Assembly (NCBI RefSeq): GCF_016801865.2
Contig: NC_068939.1
Location: 91,842,879 to 91,906,878, forward strand
DNA length: 64,000 nucleotides
Direction: 5' to 3'
Source of the DNA: Culex pipiens pallens
Taxonomy: Eukaryota > Arthropoda > Insecta > Diptera > Culicidae
Below, one piece after another: positions 1 to 11,045 of the stretch; within the stretch, counting starts at the first letter, position 1, and every line of letters begins with the position of its first letter. The notes beneath the pieces are model-generated. The model made no database searches, was not told the origin of the DNA, and was given only the letters and a program-made list of their open reading frames with translations. A program made the translations under genes and the position numbers.

Positions 1-839
1 TAGATTTGAATCCTTTAAAAATACTGAAAAGTAATCCTTAAATGTACTGACTACAAATCGGAGGTATTCCAGGCAGTTTTTCCCGGCGCTTAATTCTGAT
101 GACGATTCCCTAATAGCTCTGGAAGTAGCTAATCTCCTGATTTTTGAAGAAACTCTTGCGTCTCCAAGTAATTTGTCAATGCACGGTTGATGATGAATAG
201 TTGCAAGTACCCAATTAGCGGAATACTGCACGTTTGTTACCTGCGCGCTGTCAAAAATCTCACCTCCTTCACTGCAAATAATTTCGTCTAAATTTGCTGC
301 TGTTATATCTACCTTCTTCTTCCTAAAAAATCGGATTCGTGAAAAATCTGCCGGTCGAACGATTGTGTCAGATTCATCGGGTTCACAATTTGTATCGACG
401 CTGAACAGTTTCAGCATTTGGCTCATTAGGACCTGCCTGTAGGCACACCGGAACATCAATGGATCGGGATGTCGATTATTGTACCCCTTCATGCGTATCA
501 ATCCAAAAAAATTCTCGAGCGCATCTTGCGTTAAATATTTAGTAATTAATATTGTGAATCCATACTTCTGCAAATCAGCAAACAATTGCCGAAGACAATT
601 GATATTGAGAAGCCAACCTTCAATAAAGTACGGGTTCCTTGACTGTTTTTTGAGCTTCGAAATCTTTGGTTCCTGAGAAAATATCAGAGTTAATAAATAT
701 CATACATTTTACGACGAAAAAATACCTCTTGTAATGATTTACATTCCTTTGGAACGAATCTCAGTTTTTTCAACCGTCTCTCAATTACGTCCAACGTTTT
801 CCAATGCTTTGAATTTTTTCTTAATGGTCGACGCAGCTC
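1..839 (-). CDS. P-element-type transposase, 3' exons (catalytic Glu region), runs off the left edge
   Basis: Exon 4 is 839-726 (38 codons) and exon 5 is 672 to the window edge, with a 53-nt intron at 673-725. Both junctions are phase 0. Exon 5 carries TQDALENFFG followed by a NRHPDPLMFRCAYRQ stretch, the most conserved C-terminal motif of P transposases and THAP9. Its Glu (about residue 634) is the third catalytic acid. The reading frame is still open at base 1, after 805 codons in total. Drosophila P transposase has 751 residues and human THAP9 903, so little may be missing. All three catalytic acids are present, so the protein could be active. Terminal repeats of the element are not visible here, so a domesticated host gene cannot be excluded. 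Confidence 0.85.
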
Positions 840-1037
840 CTGGAATTTTAAAAAAATGAGTAAAAGTTTGCCAATGGAAAGTAAAGGTTATTCCAGTTTT
901 CACGTAACTAGTCACATATTAACCGGAACGAACCCCACCCCAACATGAGTATTAAAAAAATGCAACACGGAAGGGGAATCCTTCACTGACTATCCCAGCA
1001 TTTTTTTTTATTTGGACCACCCTACCACAAACAAAAC

Positions 1038-1256
1038 AGTTTTCAAAAAGCCGTAAGAGCCACCGTGACCTCTGACACTAATTTTCGTTTTTCTCGAAAA
1101 TGAAACAAAATTTCATTTATTTTAAGTTTGGGGAAGTTGAAGGACGTGTAGATCCACAATCTCGAGCATTTTTGATATTGGTTTTTCGTAAGTAGGTCGA
1201 ATACCGATGCAAAAAGGACTTTACTTACCAATGGCTCTTACGGCTTTTTGAAAACT
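1038..1256. mobile_element. MITE with 25-bp perfect terminal inverted repeats
   Basis: The ends at 1038-1062 and 1232-1256 are exact inverted copies; the left one begins agttttcaaaaagccgtaag. The 219-bp element sits inside the 560-nt intron between transposase exons 3 and 4 and has no coding capacity. No clear target duplication is visible, so the superfamily is open. Confidence 0.75.
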
Positions 1257-1399
1257 AATCCGAGATTTCCCCTTTTTGCTTTCAAGCGAGTTTTTGGCAA
1301 GTTTTGCTAACTTTGGCGTGATTTTGTGATTGATCCCCTTTCCAATTTATATATTTTTTTAAATTAATAACATAAAATCGCCCTTAAATATGCACTTAC

Positions 1400-2810
1400 C
1401 TTCTTCATGAGATCATTACTAGTGTTAAAAATGTCAAAAACATTATCCATATCATTACAGTATTCCGCCGTGTGGTTGCAATCTTTAGAAATAACTTTCA
1501 GATCGGCGTAAGTTTTCATACCGCTGGCCATTTTTCCGCTCAAAACAGTTTTCGCGGGTCCAACTCGCATCTCTCCGAATGGTTGTAATATGACGTGGTT
1601 CTTGTGAAGATTTGGAACAGCTCTCGGTGTTCTCTTAATGTCTGCTTCGTAAAATTCTTGAACGTGATCCCATTTGATCAGTTTTCCCATGTACACTGCG
1701 TTGTGATGGTACAGGTTGTTCCGAGCGCTTTTGAGGAGGTGGGGCGGGTCGAACATTGCAAAAATTTTCTCGTTTTGGAAAGTAAAATATGGATTTTCAA
1801 TCGATACGTTAAGCAGCTTGAAAAGAGCCCGATTTGTTGCATTCTGATCACAAACGAGCAGTTTTGTTATAAATCCAGACCGATTCACTGCTTCAATGGC
1901 TTCGTGTACAATTTTGATTAATTCCGTGGCTTTGAATCCAGTTTTGCTGAGGTAAAACGAAATTGCTTGCTTGAATCCTTTATCCATACATCTAATCATA
2001 ACTACGAGCGCAGATTTGGCGCCTGCAGAAATTTCTCTTTGGACATCACCAATTTTTGTTGGAAATCCTACAACTTCATCTGGGCTGGACTTTTCTAAGA
2101 ACGAGATATTTTGACGCAATGTCATCTCGTCGATAGACATCGTGACGACCTTTTCCGTTGGTTTGAGATGCTTGGTTTTTTGCTGGAGTAATTGCACTAA
2201 ATTTTCATTCACACCTTCCTTGATATCCACGTTGCTTATCCATTTCTTCAAAAGAGAGATGCTCGGAAGCTTCAAAATTTGCTGAAACTGTTTGTAACTT
2301 TTTGTCGAGCAATATTGCAAACCTAATGCAATGTTTTTGGTTTCTGCTGAGTAGCGCACACCTTTCGGTTTTCTTTTAAAGTTCTCTAACTGCTCTGCCA
2401 AAAATTGTGTAGGCTGTGATTCAATCTTCTTATTCATCTTTTCTTGCTTCTTGAGTTTCATTTTCAAGTTGGAATATTTGTGCTTCCAGAGCTTGACAGA
2501 ACGAGATTTTCTTGCACTGCTCTTTTTCTCTTGCCTGTACAAGTCACGATACTTCTCTAAGCCAGATTTGTATTCTTGCATCATAGTCAGCAGAACCTGA
2601 TACTTGGAACAAGTGACAGCGTAATCATGCTCCCCAAGCACGGCATTGTTCGGTTTTGGATTTTGGTACACTCCATCGTTGTTTAGAGGAATATCATTAG
2701 GGTTGCTTGTTGAGTTTATTTCGATTTCCATTGCATAGTCGATGTCGCTGCTTGGAATAAGATTCTGCTGTTTTTCATACTTGATTGTCGGCACCGCAAA
2801 CGTACGTAAG
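1400..2810 (-). CDS. P-element-type transposase, central exon (coiled coil and first two catalytic aspartates)
   Basis: One uninterrupted 1411-nt exon. Numbering the spliced protein from the THAP start, a charged helical stretch at about residues 140-220 fits the coiled-coil dimerisation region. The RNase H-like core follows: MSIDEMTL places an Asp near 300, and LLVCDQNATNR places the second near 394. The family hallmark FDPPHLLKSARNNL comes soon after. This matches the Drosophila P transposase/THAP9 layout, in which a GTP-binding insertion splits the catalytic core. No stop or frameshift interrupts it. An isolated reading would start at a GTG (2794), but splicing to the THAP exon is in frame and more convincing. 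The exon ends at AAG|gtaagt (1400/1399). Confidence 0.9.
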
Positions 2811-3029
2811 CTAAAACAATTATTTTATTTTTAACAATTTTACTTGAGTATTGATAGTAAACATTAAAATTAATTCTTAGTGAGTCGATACAATTTAAAA
2901 AAAACTTTTTATGGTTTGCTAACGAAAGTGTTAGTTTAATATTTACTTGGGTGCTTGGGTGCAACTCGAAGGGAAGCATGAAGTTTGGGGTCCCCTGAAA
3001 CGCGTGCACCTTAATTTTTTCAAAAATAT

Positions 3030-3172
3030 TTAGACTGGGCCGAATGGTTTTCCCCAAAGTTTCTAAGGAGAATTAGCTATTCAAACATATTGCATGTAAT
3101 TGTGCTTGTATGCAATAGCGACGAACCATCCATACAAATTTTGGAGAAAATCCATTCGGCCCTGTATAAATA
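3030..3172. repeat. Hairpin repeat, copy 1
   Basis: Imperfect inverted arms: ccgaatggttttccccaaag near 3038 and a mirrored segment ending ccattcgg near 3172. The loop contains a smaller palindrome built around ttgcatg. A diverged relative lies at 5755-5880. Confidence 0.55.
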
Positions 3173-3908
3173 TTTTAGAAAAATTAAAAATGCACGTGTT
3201 TCTTCATGCTTTCCCTTGAATTGAGCCAGCGCAGTATATTTTGTAATTTTTGTAGGTCGGTGTAATAGATAATAAAGATTAATTCAAGATTAAATTTTTT
3301 AAGGTCCTACTGCTTAGGAAACCCATGATTCATAGCTTGTTTTGAACATTTACTCTAGAATTTACTGTTCAGATGATTTGTCAAAAACGATTCTGTAGAC
3401 AGAAATATAGAAATATAGTTAACTATGATCCGGGACAACTCAACATTTCGTCTGTGTGTGCTATCTTGTGACAACGTTCGTTTCAATCGTAATGGTGACG
3501 TTCAATTATATTTAACAAACCCTACAAGATACTTTAAACTGATTTTGGAAATTCGATTTCGTTTCCCGGATATCGCAATACACACTTGTGAAATAGACCA
3601 CTAAGTCTTGTGTCACGTCTTACAATTTTTTGGAAAATGGGGAGTTTTATTCTTATTTTTTCACAAATTTATGTTTTAACATCAATACCATCTTTTGTCT
3701 TTGGAAATTAAATATACTGATTATACTGATTTAAGCTTATTTTAGTTTGTATGAGAATTCTGAGCACACTTGTGACACGTAGTACATTATTCACAGTCAA
3801 GGCACACTTGTGACACGTGATTTTCTGCTTTTGTCTACATTGTTCACTGTATCTTTTTTACCATATTAGCAGAAACTTTAAGCGATTGTTTAGCGATAGT
3901 ATACAAAC

Positions 3909-4914
3909 TAGGGCGTCCAATTTTCCCGGGTTTTGAATTTCCCGGGAAACGGGAAAAATATTTTTGAAATCCCGGGAATTCCCGGGATCCCGGGAAATTT
4001 TTGAAGCAGTCATAAAATCTATTTTTTCATAATATTTGATAAGTTTTCAAGCTTTAAATCATAGAATAAGCTCAATAATAATAATTAGTGACAATCTACA
4101 CTTCAATCTAAACAAGGACGACAGTTTTTAAATAACATAAAAAAAATTGAAAATTGATTTTTTTTTTGTTCTTTGCTGTGCTATGGTTTAAAAAAAAAAA
4201 CAACAAATTTCAGTTTCAATGTGATTCAAATTAAATAAGTGTTTCATAACTATATTTCTTTTATATATTTTGTTATATGCCATAAAAGATTGAAAAATTT
4301 CTTTGAAAATGTCTAAATGACGAGAAGCGACAACAAAACCAGAGGAAATTCAGGACTACAGAAGATTTCAGAACAATAAATTTGGAAATCGGTGTACGTA
4401 TTGTTTTGTTCTGTTTAACCGAATTTATTCAAAACACGATGCAAAAAAATGACTTAAATAGCTGTCTGTAATTCGTTACATTTGTCGTGATTTGCCCAAG
4501 ATTCCGGTTGCGATGAAAAATAATTTAAGATGATTTTTTTTTTCAAATTTAAAATTATAAATATAAGTATATTACCCAGTCTTAAAAAAAACATAAAATT
4601 CAATAGAAAATATTTAAAGGGCCAGACATTTTGCGGATCGGTGAACTAGAATTTAAACAATTTTCCCTAATAAGCCAAATTGAAGCTGGTATATGCCGAA
4701 TACAAATTTTATTGCTTTCGTATTGATTACTATGTATTCAACTGTTCATCTATTTCTACAACCAAATCGGAATTTCCAGACCTAAATTTGTTTTTTTTTT
4801 TTTAATTTTGGGAAATCCCGGGACAAATTATGAAAATTCCCGGGATACAGGAATTCCCGGTTTTGGAAAAATCCCGGGATTTTTGTCCCGGGAATTCCCG
4901 GGATGGACGCACTA
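3909..4914. mobile_element. hAT-like nonautonomous element with 8-bp target duplication
   Basis: The direct repeat atacaaac flanks the element at 3901-3908 and 4915-4922. The ends are tagggcgtcca and its near-inverse tggacgcacta, which fits the hAT end pattern and the hAT 8-bp duplication length. Each end is followed by clustered cccggg-rich subterminal motifs, probable transposase binding sites. The AT-rich interior has no open reading frame of note. Length 1006 bp. Confidence 0.8.
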
Positions 4915-5097
4915 ATACAAACCGATTGCTTCAAAAAGTTTGACTCCATCATTCATAATTTTAAAAATATTTGCATTCAAAATTTTAAAATCAATTTCCA
5001 CGAAATGTATAAAATGTTGGTTGTTACAAGATAGCATACAGCTGACGATTTATCGTTGTTATGGAGTCATTTATTCACATTTTTCATGTTTGTGGAT

Positions 5098-5636
5098 TAG
5101 GGTGGTCCAAATCCGGGCTTTCTCGGGGCTACCCCCTGAAATCAAAGATTGACCCATCACTAGGCTAAATTCCAAATTTGAGCTCATTCTGACCACGGGA
5201 ACCTCTCCCTCTAATCGCTTGAAGTGGATGTTCCGAAAGTGAAGGATGACTGTATACTAGGGTGTCCAGAAAATAAGACTGGGCTACTGCTAATCAAACA
5301 TTCCCAAAAGCGACATTCTAATTGGAAATTTAATGCTCTCTGACATACCAAAGCTGTAAAAATCGATCCATAACTGATCTAGCCGGCCGCGAAAAATTGT
5401 CCTTTCAGAAGCTAATAACTTTTCAGCATTTTTTTTTTGTCTTGGGGAAAGTTGTTTTGAATTAAATGAAGGTCCTGCATCTGAGAATTGATAAAGATAT
5501 GACGACTTTTGCGCCCTCCACAGTTAAAAAAACTGAAGCAGTTGTTTTTCTCCATACATTTTGACGATTTTTCCCATACAAACGATAAGAGGGCCCGTGG
5601 CCAGGTCCCGAGAAAGCCCGGATTTGGACCACCCTA
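5098..5636. mobile_element. hAT-like MITE with 8-bp target duplication
   Basis: The exact duplication ttgtggat lies at 5090-5097 and 5637-5644. The terminal inverted repeats are about 30 bp, starting tagggtggtccaaatccggg and ending as its inverse. Sequence just right of the element (5641-5720) resembles part of its interior (5220-5370), so the element lies in or next to an older copy of related sequence. 539 bp, noncoding. Confidence 0.8.
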
Positions 5637-5754
5637 TTGTGGATGTTCCGAAAATGGAGAGATTCTAAATTGGAAATTTAATGCTCTCCGACATACCAAA
5701 GCTGTAAATATCGTTCCAGACAAGTTACACTGATCTACAAAAATTGACAAAAAA

Positions 5755-5880
5755 TTTTATGAAGGCGGTTCGTCGCTGTTGCATACAAGAGAAAATTGCA
5801 TGCAATATGTGGAAGTAGCGAACCGCACTAATTCTCCATACAAACTTTGGAGAAACCCCATTCATGCTTCCCCTCGAGGT
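5755..5880. repeat. Hairpin repeat, copy 2
   Basis: It resembles 3030-3172 but is diverged. Shared features are a central ttgcatgcaat palindrome, a ggttcg/cgaacc stem and a flank reading ccatacaaactttggagaaa. Confidence 0.5.
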
Positions 5881-6509
5881 GGGAATGCGCAGAAATTATG
5901 TTGGTCGGTGTTATCAGATGCTTGTAGTCGGAGTCGTTGAAGTTGGGTCTTTTTGGAGAGCTTAAGTCGGTGTCACCATATTCTGAGAAGCCGGAGCTGG
6001 AGTTCGAATTCGGCTAGATTAAAAAACGGGCTTATTCTGAGCGCCACGCGGCTTGTCCTATTGGGAGTAAGAGTTGAAGTTGGGTCTTTCCGGCAAACTG
6101 GAGTACGAGTGGAAGTCGCTAAGTCATCAAAATCCGGAGTCAGCGTCGGATTCGCCACCTTGTAAGAACCCGAAATGAAAGGAAATGCCTCGAAAGTACA
6201 AGAAAAGCCAGTATTGTGTTTATAAAAGTTTTATTATATTTTCTCGTCAAATTCTGTCCATGCTCGACGCTGTTCTGCTCGGAGGATTACGCGCTGTAGA
6301 CGTTTGATCACCACTAGTTAATCATACCACAAATCACAAAAAAAAATTTGTTCACGTTTCATCTGCGAAATTCTCCAAAACACTGTGCAAAGAAGCATAA
6401 AAACCGTACAAAACGGGGTCGAACTGTGAAGTCTATGTTGCCATGGAGACGCGCTTTCTTTGCCAACATTTCAATTTGTGTGCTCTTTGTTTTACTAATT
6501 CTTACTCAC

Positions 6510-6787
6510 CCTCGTGATTTCGCGGAAGGGTTGATAAAATCGTGGTTATTAAAATGAGCGGAACAGATTTTAGAGTTCCGAAGCTCCTCCTCGTCCCACA
6601 CTTTGTCGACGTCGCAAAACTCCAGCCATTTCACGAGCACTTCCGGTCGCCTGAAAGTAGCAAAAAAATCAACATTATTCGAATTAAATGCGCTTAAAAA
6701 AGCTAAATACCTGTTCCGGAATGAATAAAATGATGATCCGGCTTCACTGAAGATGCAATTCTTGACTGCACAGATTTTTTTCGGCAT
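6510..6787 (-). CDS. P-element-type transposase, 5' exons (THAP DNA-binding domain)
   Basis: Exon 1 is 6787-6711 and exon 2 is 6650-6510, separated by a 60-nt GT-AG intron (6651-6710) that is itself open in frame. The spliced N-terminus begins MPKKICAVKNC and shows a C2CH zinc module of THAP type: Cys6 and Cys11, a tryptophan at LVKWLEF, then CSAHF and a downstream F and P. THAP domains bind the transposon ends in P elements and DNA in host THAP proteins. The donor at 6509 joins to an acceptor at 2811/2810; codon GG|C keeps the frame into the next exon. The start is chosen because the zinc module follows the ATG directly, as in the family. Confidence 0.85.
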
Positions 6788-7344
6788 TTTGGAGCAGGAA
6801 ACGAAAACAACAAACAGCCGACACGCGAAGCAAAACGCAATTTCAAATCATGGCAAGCTGCGATTGTGTTTACTTGAGGCAACCGTTCAGTATACCAGTT
6901 TTGATCGGGCGAGGGGGCAATGCATATTCCATGTAGCCGGTAGCTTTTTACGATTAAAAAATATCAATAAATTTGTTAAAGTTTAAAACATGATTGTAAT
7001 TAATTTAAGGATTGAGTCTGAGAGACGGCGCATTGTTTTCCTTCTCCGTTGCAACGCGTTGAATAAGCATTATTTTTAGAATTGAACGAAAATAGAGGAT
7101 GTTGTCATTTGTATTTATAACTTTTAAAATTAATTGAGGGTTTTCAACACAGCTGTGTTCATATGTAGGCAGCACCACTAATGAGGTTACCTGCTTGATT
7201 CATAGATAACAGGTATCTAGAGATTAATTTGAAAAGTTCCTATGAACATAGGAAATCCCACCTATGCAAAAAAAAACTCTACAAATGTTCATGTATTTTC
7301 AACAATTTTCATTGATTTTTGAAAGTATATGCCATTTTTTTTTT
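6788..7344. other. Upstream region of the transposase gene, no gene seen
   Basis: The transposase promoter and the element's 5' terminal repeat should lie in the first part of this stretch. I see no obvious TATA box and cannot identify the repeat without the other end, which is outside the window. Confidence 0.4.
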
Positions 7345-7524
7345 TTAATTTAATTACCTTTCACATGATGAGCACTGCCTACTAAGTTTTGTAATGAAAG
7401 CTATAGAATAATGTTGATGAATTTCGTCAAAACTTGTTATAATTTTTATGTTTCAAAAAAATATTATCGTCATAAAAATTATCTTAGCAGGCAGTGCCCA
7501 TCATGTGAAAAGTAATTAAATTAA
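7345..7524. mobile_element. Palindromic MITE
   Basis: Thirty-six-base arms at 7345-7380 and 7489-7524 differ at only two positions; the left arm starts ttaatttaattacctttcac. The spacer is AT-rich and noncoding. Confidence 0.7.
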
Positions 7525-8935
7525 GAAAATTTGGAGAAAGGCACTATTTATTTCAGGAAATTGAGCATATCTCTGCTTATATTGAACCAAAACTGATACT
7601 TTTTAATGGAACTTGTTCAGAAAACTGTTTTCTACAATGTGATTGATTCTAAAATGTTTTGAAATGTAATGGTGTTATGTGGCAGAGGATTGAAAAAATA
7701 ATTTTCGGAACCTATTGGGTAATATACAGCTTATCAAATAAATAATCTATGTTTTGCATTGTTCAATGCTCAAATTTGTATCCGGACAATGTGTTTCTGT
7801 AATTTCATAACAAATTGCACAAAGAAAAGATTTACTTTCGGTTGTATTGGGGTCTCTAGCTTGGATTTTGGAGAAATTTCAAAGAAAGCTAGAAATCTGG
7901 AAAAAATGGTTCGTTTTTTTTAGTGGAGGTCAAACATTGGTCAAATATAGTCGGTTAGAGTCCCCAATGCATATTCATAAGAAATTTGAGTGATACCAAC
8001 ATGAATGCACCGATAATTTGTATTTTTTTTGAATAAATATCCCATAAAATCGAAAATCAATCTTCAAAAAAAAAAGTTGCTCTAGACCCCCCGACGAAAT
8101 ATTTCGGTATACCCCGCAAAATGTCGGGAAAGAGCCCTTCTTTCACGGTGCCAAGTATCAGACATACCGAATTTTTTCTTTGAGGTCTCCAAAAAATGCA
8201 CCGTGACCTGAATATCACTTTTTTCAATTTTCAAAGTGATTTTCAATTAAAGTTTTCAAAGTTTTTTTTTAATTATGATTAGATAATTTCAATGTGCTTT
8301 AAATGCGTTTTCTCACCTCAAACGTCAAAAATATTGCCCAAGAAAGGTCTCAAGCCATTGACAGGGAGAAGAGTTTTTATTCCAAAATCGGTTCGTTTTG
8401 TTGTCCTGCCACGAATAGAAATTTATTTATTTATTTAGTCACACCGTATCTGATACAAAAAATATCCACATACTGAATTTAATTTAAACCTTTAATTCTA
8501 TCGTTAAAGCTAAGCTTGGTCAATCTGTTGGTAAATTTTACACAGACAGAATCAAAAAAAAATACAACATTCATAAAAAGGGTTCAAATAACTTCTCCAG
8601 CCATCGTTCGGGATTCAGAAGAAAATATCACCTATCCGACTTCTCTCTGGAGCTTGCGATGGAAGCAAAGCTATTAGTGCCTGGCAGTCCGAGTTTACAT
8701 TCATTTCGTCGAATAAGAAAAAACGCCTGAGGAACTTTGTAGAACATGCCAAAGCTCTAAAACTCGATCCTGAAAAGTTATTTACGATTTAAAAATTTTA
8801 ATTTTTGTATGATAAAAAAATTTCACCAGCTTTAGGCTCGATTATCAATGTGTTAATCTTAACCAATTTTGCTCAAAATTTACAAAGATGCTTAAATTAA
8901 CCCGTTTTCCGCTTGTGCAACGTCATTTTTTCTGG
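7525..8935. other. AT-rich intergenic DNA, no gene seen
   Basis: No reading frame here resembles a protein. The sequence has poly-A/T runs and a ttta-rich simple tract near 8413. Nothing else can be supported. Confidence 0.5.
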
Positions 8936-9140
8936 GTACCCTAGTGGTGAGTCACGCAAACCCTCTTTTACCCAAATGAACCGACGTTTTACGTCCCCAT
9001 CCGATAAAAGGCGTGATCAGGGATATCTCGTCTCGGAAAATGCCACCGGGTCCGTCTGGGATTGAACCAAGGATTGAACCCAGGCCTTACTGGGGTGAGA
9101 GACTTCCTACGCTAGCAACTACACAACCGGACCCGGTGCT
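8936..9140 (-). mobile_element. SINE-related fragment, reverse orientation
   Basis: Read on the minus strand it begins with a tRNA-like segment whose B-box region is degenerate, then accgggtggcatttt-type sequence and gaggcgtgatcag-type sequence shared with the SINE at 9161-9568. The far part (ctcttttacccaaatgaacc) is not in that SINE but recurs at 26768-26895, so the two are a separate subfamily. Confidence 0.6.
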
Positions 9141-9160
9141 TTAGGACCCTATTGCATGCC

Positions 9161-9568
9161 GGGTCCGTGGTGTAGGGGTAACCGTGATTGCCTCTCACCC
9201 AGTCGACCTGGATTCGATTCCAGACGGTCTCGGTGGCATTTTTCGAGACGAGATTTGTCTGATCACGCCTTCCGTCGGACGGGAAGTAAATGTTAGCCCC
9301 GGACTAACCTAAAAAAGGTTAGGTCGTTAGCTCAGTCTAGGTGTAGGTGTCGTCTCCCTGGGTCCTGTCTCGGTGGAGTCGCTGGTAGGCAGTTGGACTA
9401 ACAATCCAAAGGTCATCAGTTCGAATCCCGGGGTGGATGGAAGCTAAGGTGTAAAAAGAGGTTTGCAATTGCCTCAACAATCAAGCCTTCGAACACCTAG
9501 TTTCGAGTAGGAATCTCGCAATCGAGAACGCCAAGGCAATGCTGTAGAGCGAATAATTTGATTTGTGT
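9161..9568 (+). mobile_element. Twin-like SINE with two tRNA-related units
   Basis: The target duplication ttgcatgcc lies at 9152-9160 and 9569-9577. The first tRNA-like unit spans about 9161-9232 (A-box region tggtgtaggggt, B-box ggattcgattcc). The second spans about 9372-9440 (A-box region tcggtggagtcg, B-box agttcgaatcc). An element of two tRNA-related regions joined by a spacer is the defining structure of Twin from Culex pipiens; that name is from memory and not aligned. It is mobilised by a LINE. A reverse copy is at 41336-41716. Confidence 0.75.
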
Positions 9569-9891
9569 TTGCATGCCAAATTGTGCATGAGTTAACACGA
9601 TGGAAATACATGCTGTTAATGTTAAAAATAATAATTTGCTATTTTATTTTTTTTGTCCACGCCAAATTTTCTACTACATGCACTATGGACGACCCGTAGC
9701 TGAAAAACTGTCATAAAAACTGGTCGAAAAGTTGGAGCTCTCCACCGCTAGAGGCAGCACCGTGCATATCCCCGTTTTTGAACCTCAAGTTCCACGGATG
9801 TGCGGTAGTCTAACTTGTACGTGCGACAAACGCGTTCTGACCTGAAATCCCTTTGGCCAGTTGTCACACTTACACCAATTTTCAGGGAGTG

Positions 9892-10060
9892 GGGACCATC
9901 CACAAACCACGTGGACACTTTTTTTGGTAATCTCAACCCCCCCCCCCCCCCCCTTCGTGGACAATTGCCCATACAAAAAAAATCTTTTTTGTATGGAGCG
10001 TGGACAATCGCCATACCCCCCCCCCCCCCTAAAGTGTCCACGTGGTTTATGGATGGTCCC
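9892..10060. mobile_element. C-rich MITE with ggac-type ends
   Basis: Inverted ends at 9892-9926 and 10030-10060 read gggaccatccacaaaccacg on the left and its near-inverse on the right, flanked by a 3-bp gtg duplication. Each end is followed by a run of 14-18 C bases. Overlapping proline-rich reading frames here are artefacts of these runs. Half-copies occur at 11881-11945 and 33735-33785. Confidence 0.75.
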
Positions 10061-10829
10061 GTGACAAGATAGCACGACGAGATTGAAACTTCTTTCATAT
10101 GTATTTGACAAAAATGCACGAAGATTTTTTTCGATTTTTATTGAATATCTCAGGATTGAAATCGAATTTTGGAGATCTGTGGGGATCAAAATGTGAGGCA
10201 TTGTGAGCTGCACCAAATGGCGTTAACTCAATTTGGCCCAAAATGCACGTACGACAAGTTAGCACGACGGCGACAACCTGAGATCTAGTCTTTAGTTTTC
10301 CTTTTTCTGTTATCTTTCTATAATAATTATAGTAGGTTTTTTGTTGAAGAAATTTTTCCTACTTTGGATGCATCCCTTTTAGTTGTTCTAATAGTATCAC
10401 TAAATGTAAATTTGTGAATTCATAGCTGAAAGGAACTCCAAAACTCTATTTTGGTATATAAGAAAAACTAATCGTTAATTGATAACTGAATAAATAAAAA
10501 CTGAATTTGAACACACTACATTGAAATAAAAAGTACCAAATTCCTTTATTCTAGGAGTTTTGCCTGCATTACTTACGTAGTAATTGGGTTTTTCGGAATA
10601 CTTAAATAAGGATAGGAGGCAAAATTGTAGGAATTCGATATTTTGCCTACCTGCATGGCAATGCAACTGTTATGTTGCCCCTTTGAGCCGTCCGCGCAAA
10701 AATTGTCATTTTGCCTTCCTCACTGAGGTAAGGCTATAATCCTGCTCTGAAAATGAACTTTTTATTAAAAGCTCCTAGACCCACCTTCATGCATACATAT
10801 CGACTCAGAATCGAAAACTGAACAAATGT

Positions 10830-10890
10830 CTGTGTGTGTGTATGTGTGTGTGTATGTGTGTGTGTATGTGTGTGTGTATGTATGTATGTG
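10830..10890 (+). repeat. TG/TATG microsatellite
   Basis: Alternating tgtgtgtg and tatg units, reading as a threonine-histidine run on the minus strand. It lies near the left end of the surrounding element. Confidence 0.85.
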
Positions 10891-11045
10891 ACAAAAATTC
10901 TCCCTGAGTTTTCACAGCACTGGCTGAACCAATTTTGATCGAACCAGTTGTATTCGACTTGGTTTAGGGTCCCATACATCGCTATTGAATTGTTTGAAGT
11001 TTCGATAAGTAGTTCAAAAGTTATGTATAAAAATGTGTTTTCACA

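Larger units (their letters stand above)
2811..6509 (-). other. 3.7-kb intron of the P-type transposase gene
   Basis: It is bounded by a GGTGAG donor at 6510/6509 and a TTTTAG acceptor at 2812/2811. Removing it joins THAP and catalytic exons in frame. It holds at least two MITEs with target duplications and two hairpin repeats, and otherwise AT-rich sequence in which I see no coding exon. Confidence 0.75.

Noticed and set aside
9748..10216. Overlapping frames with Gly- or Pro-runs
   Set aside because: They arise from the C-runs of a MITE; no coding signal outside the runs.
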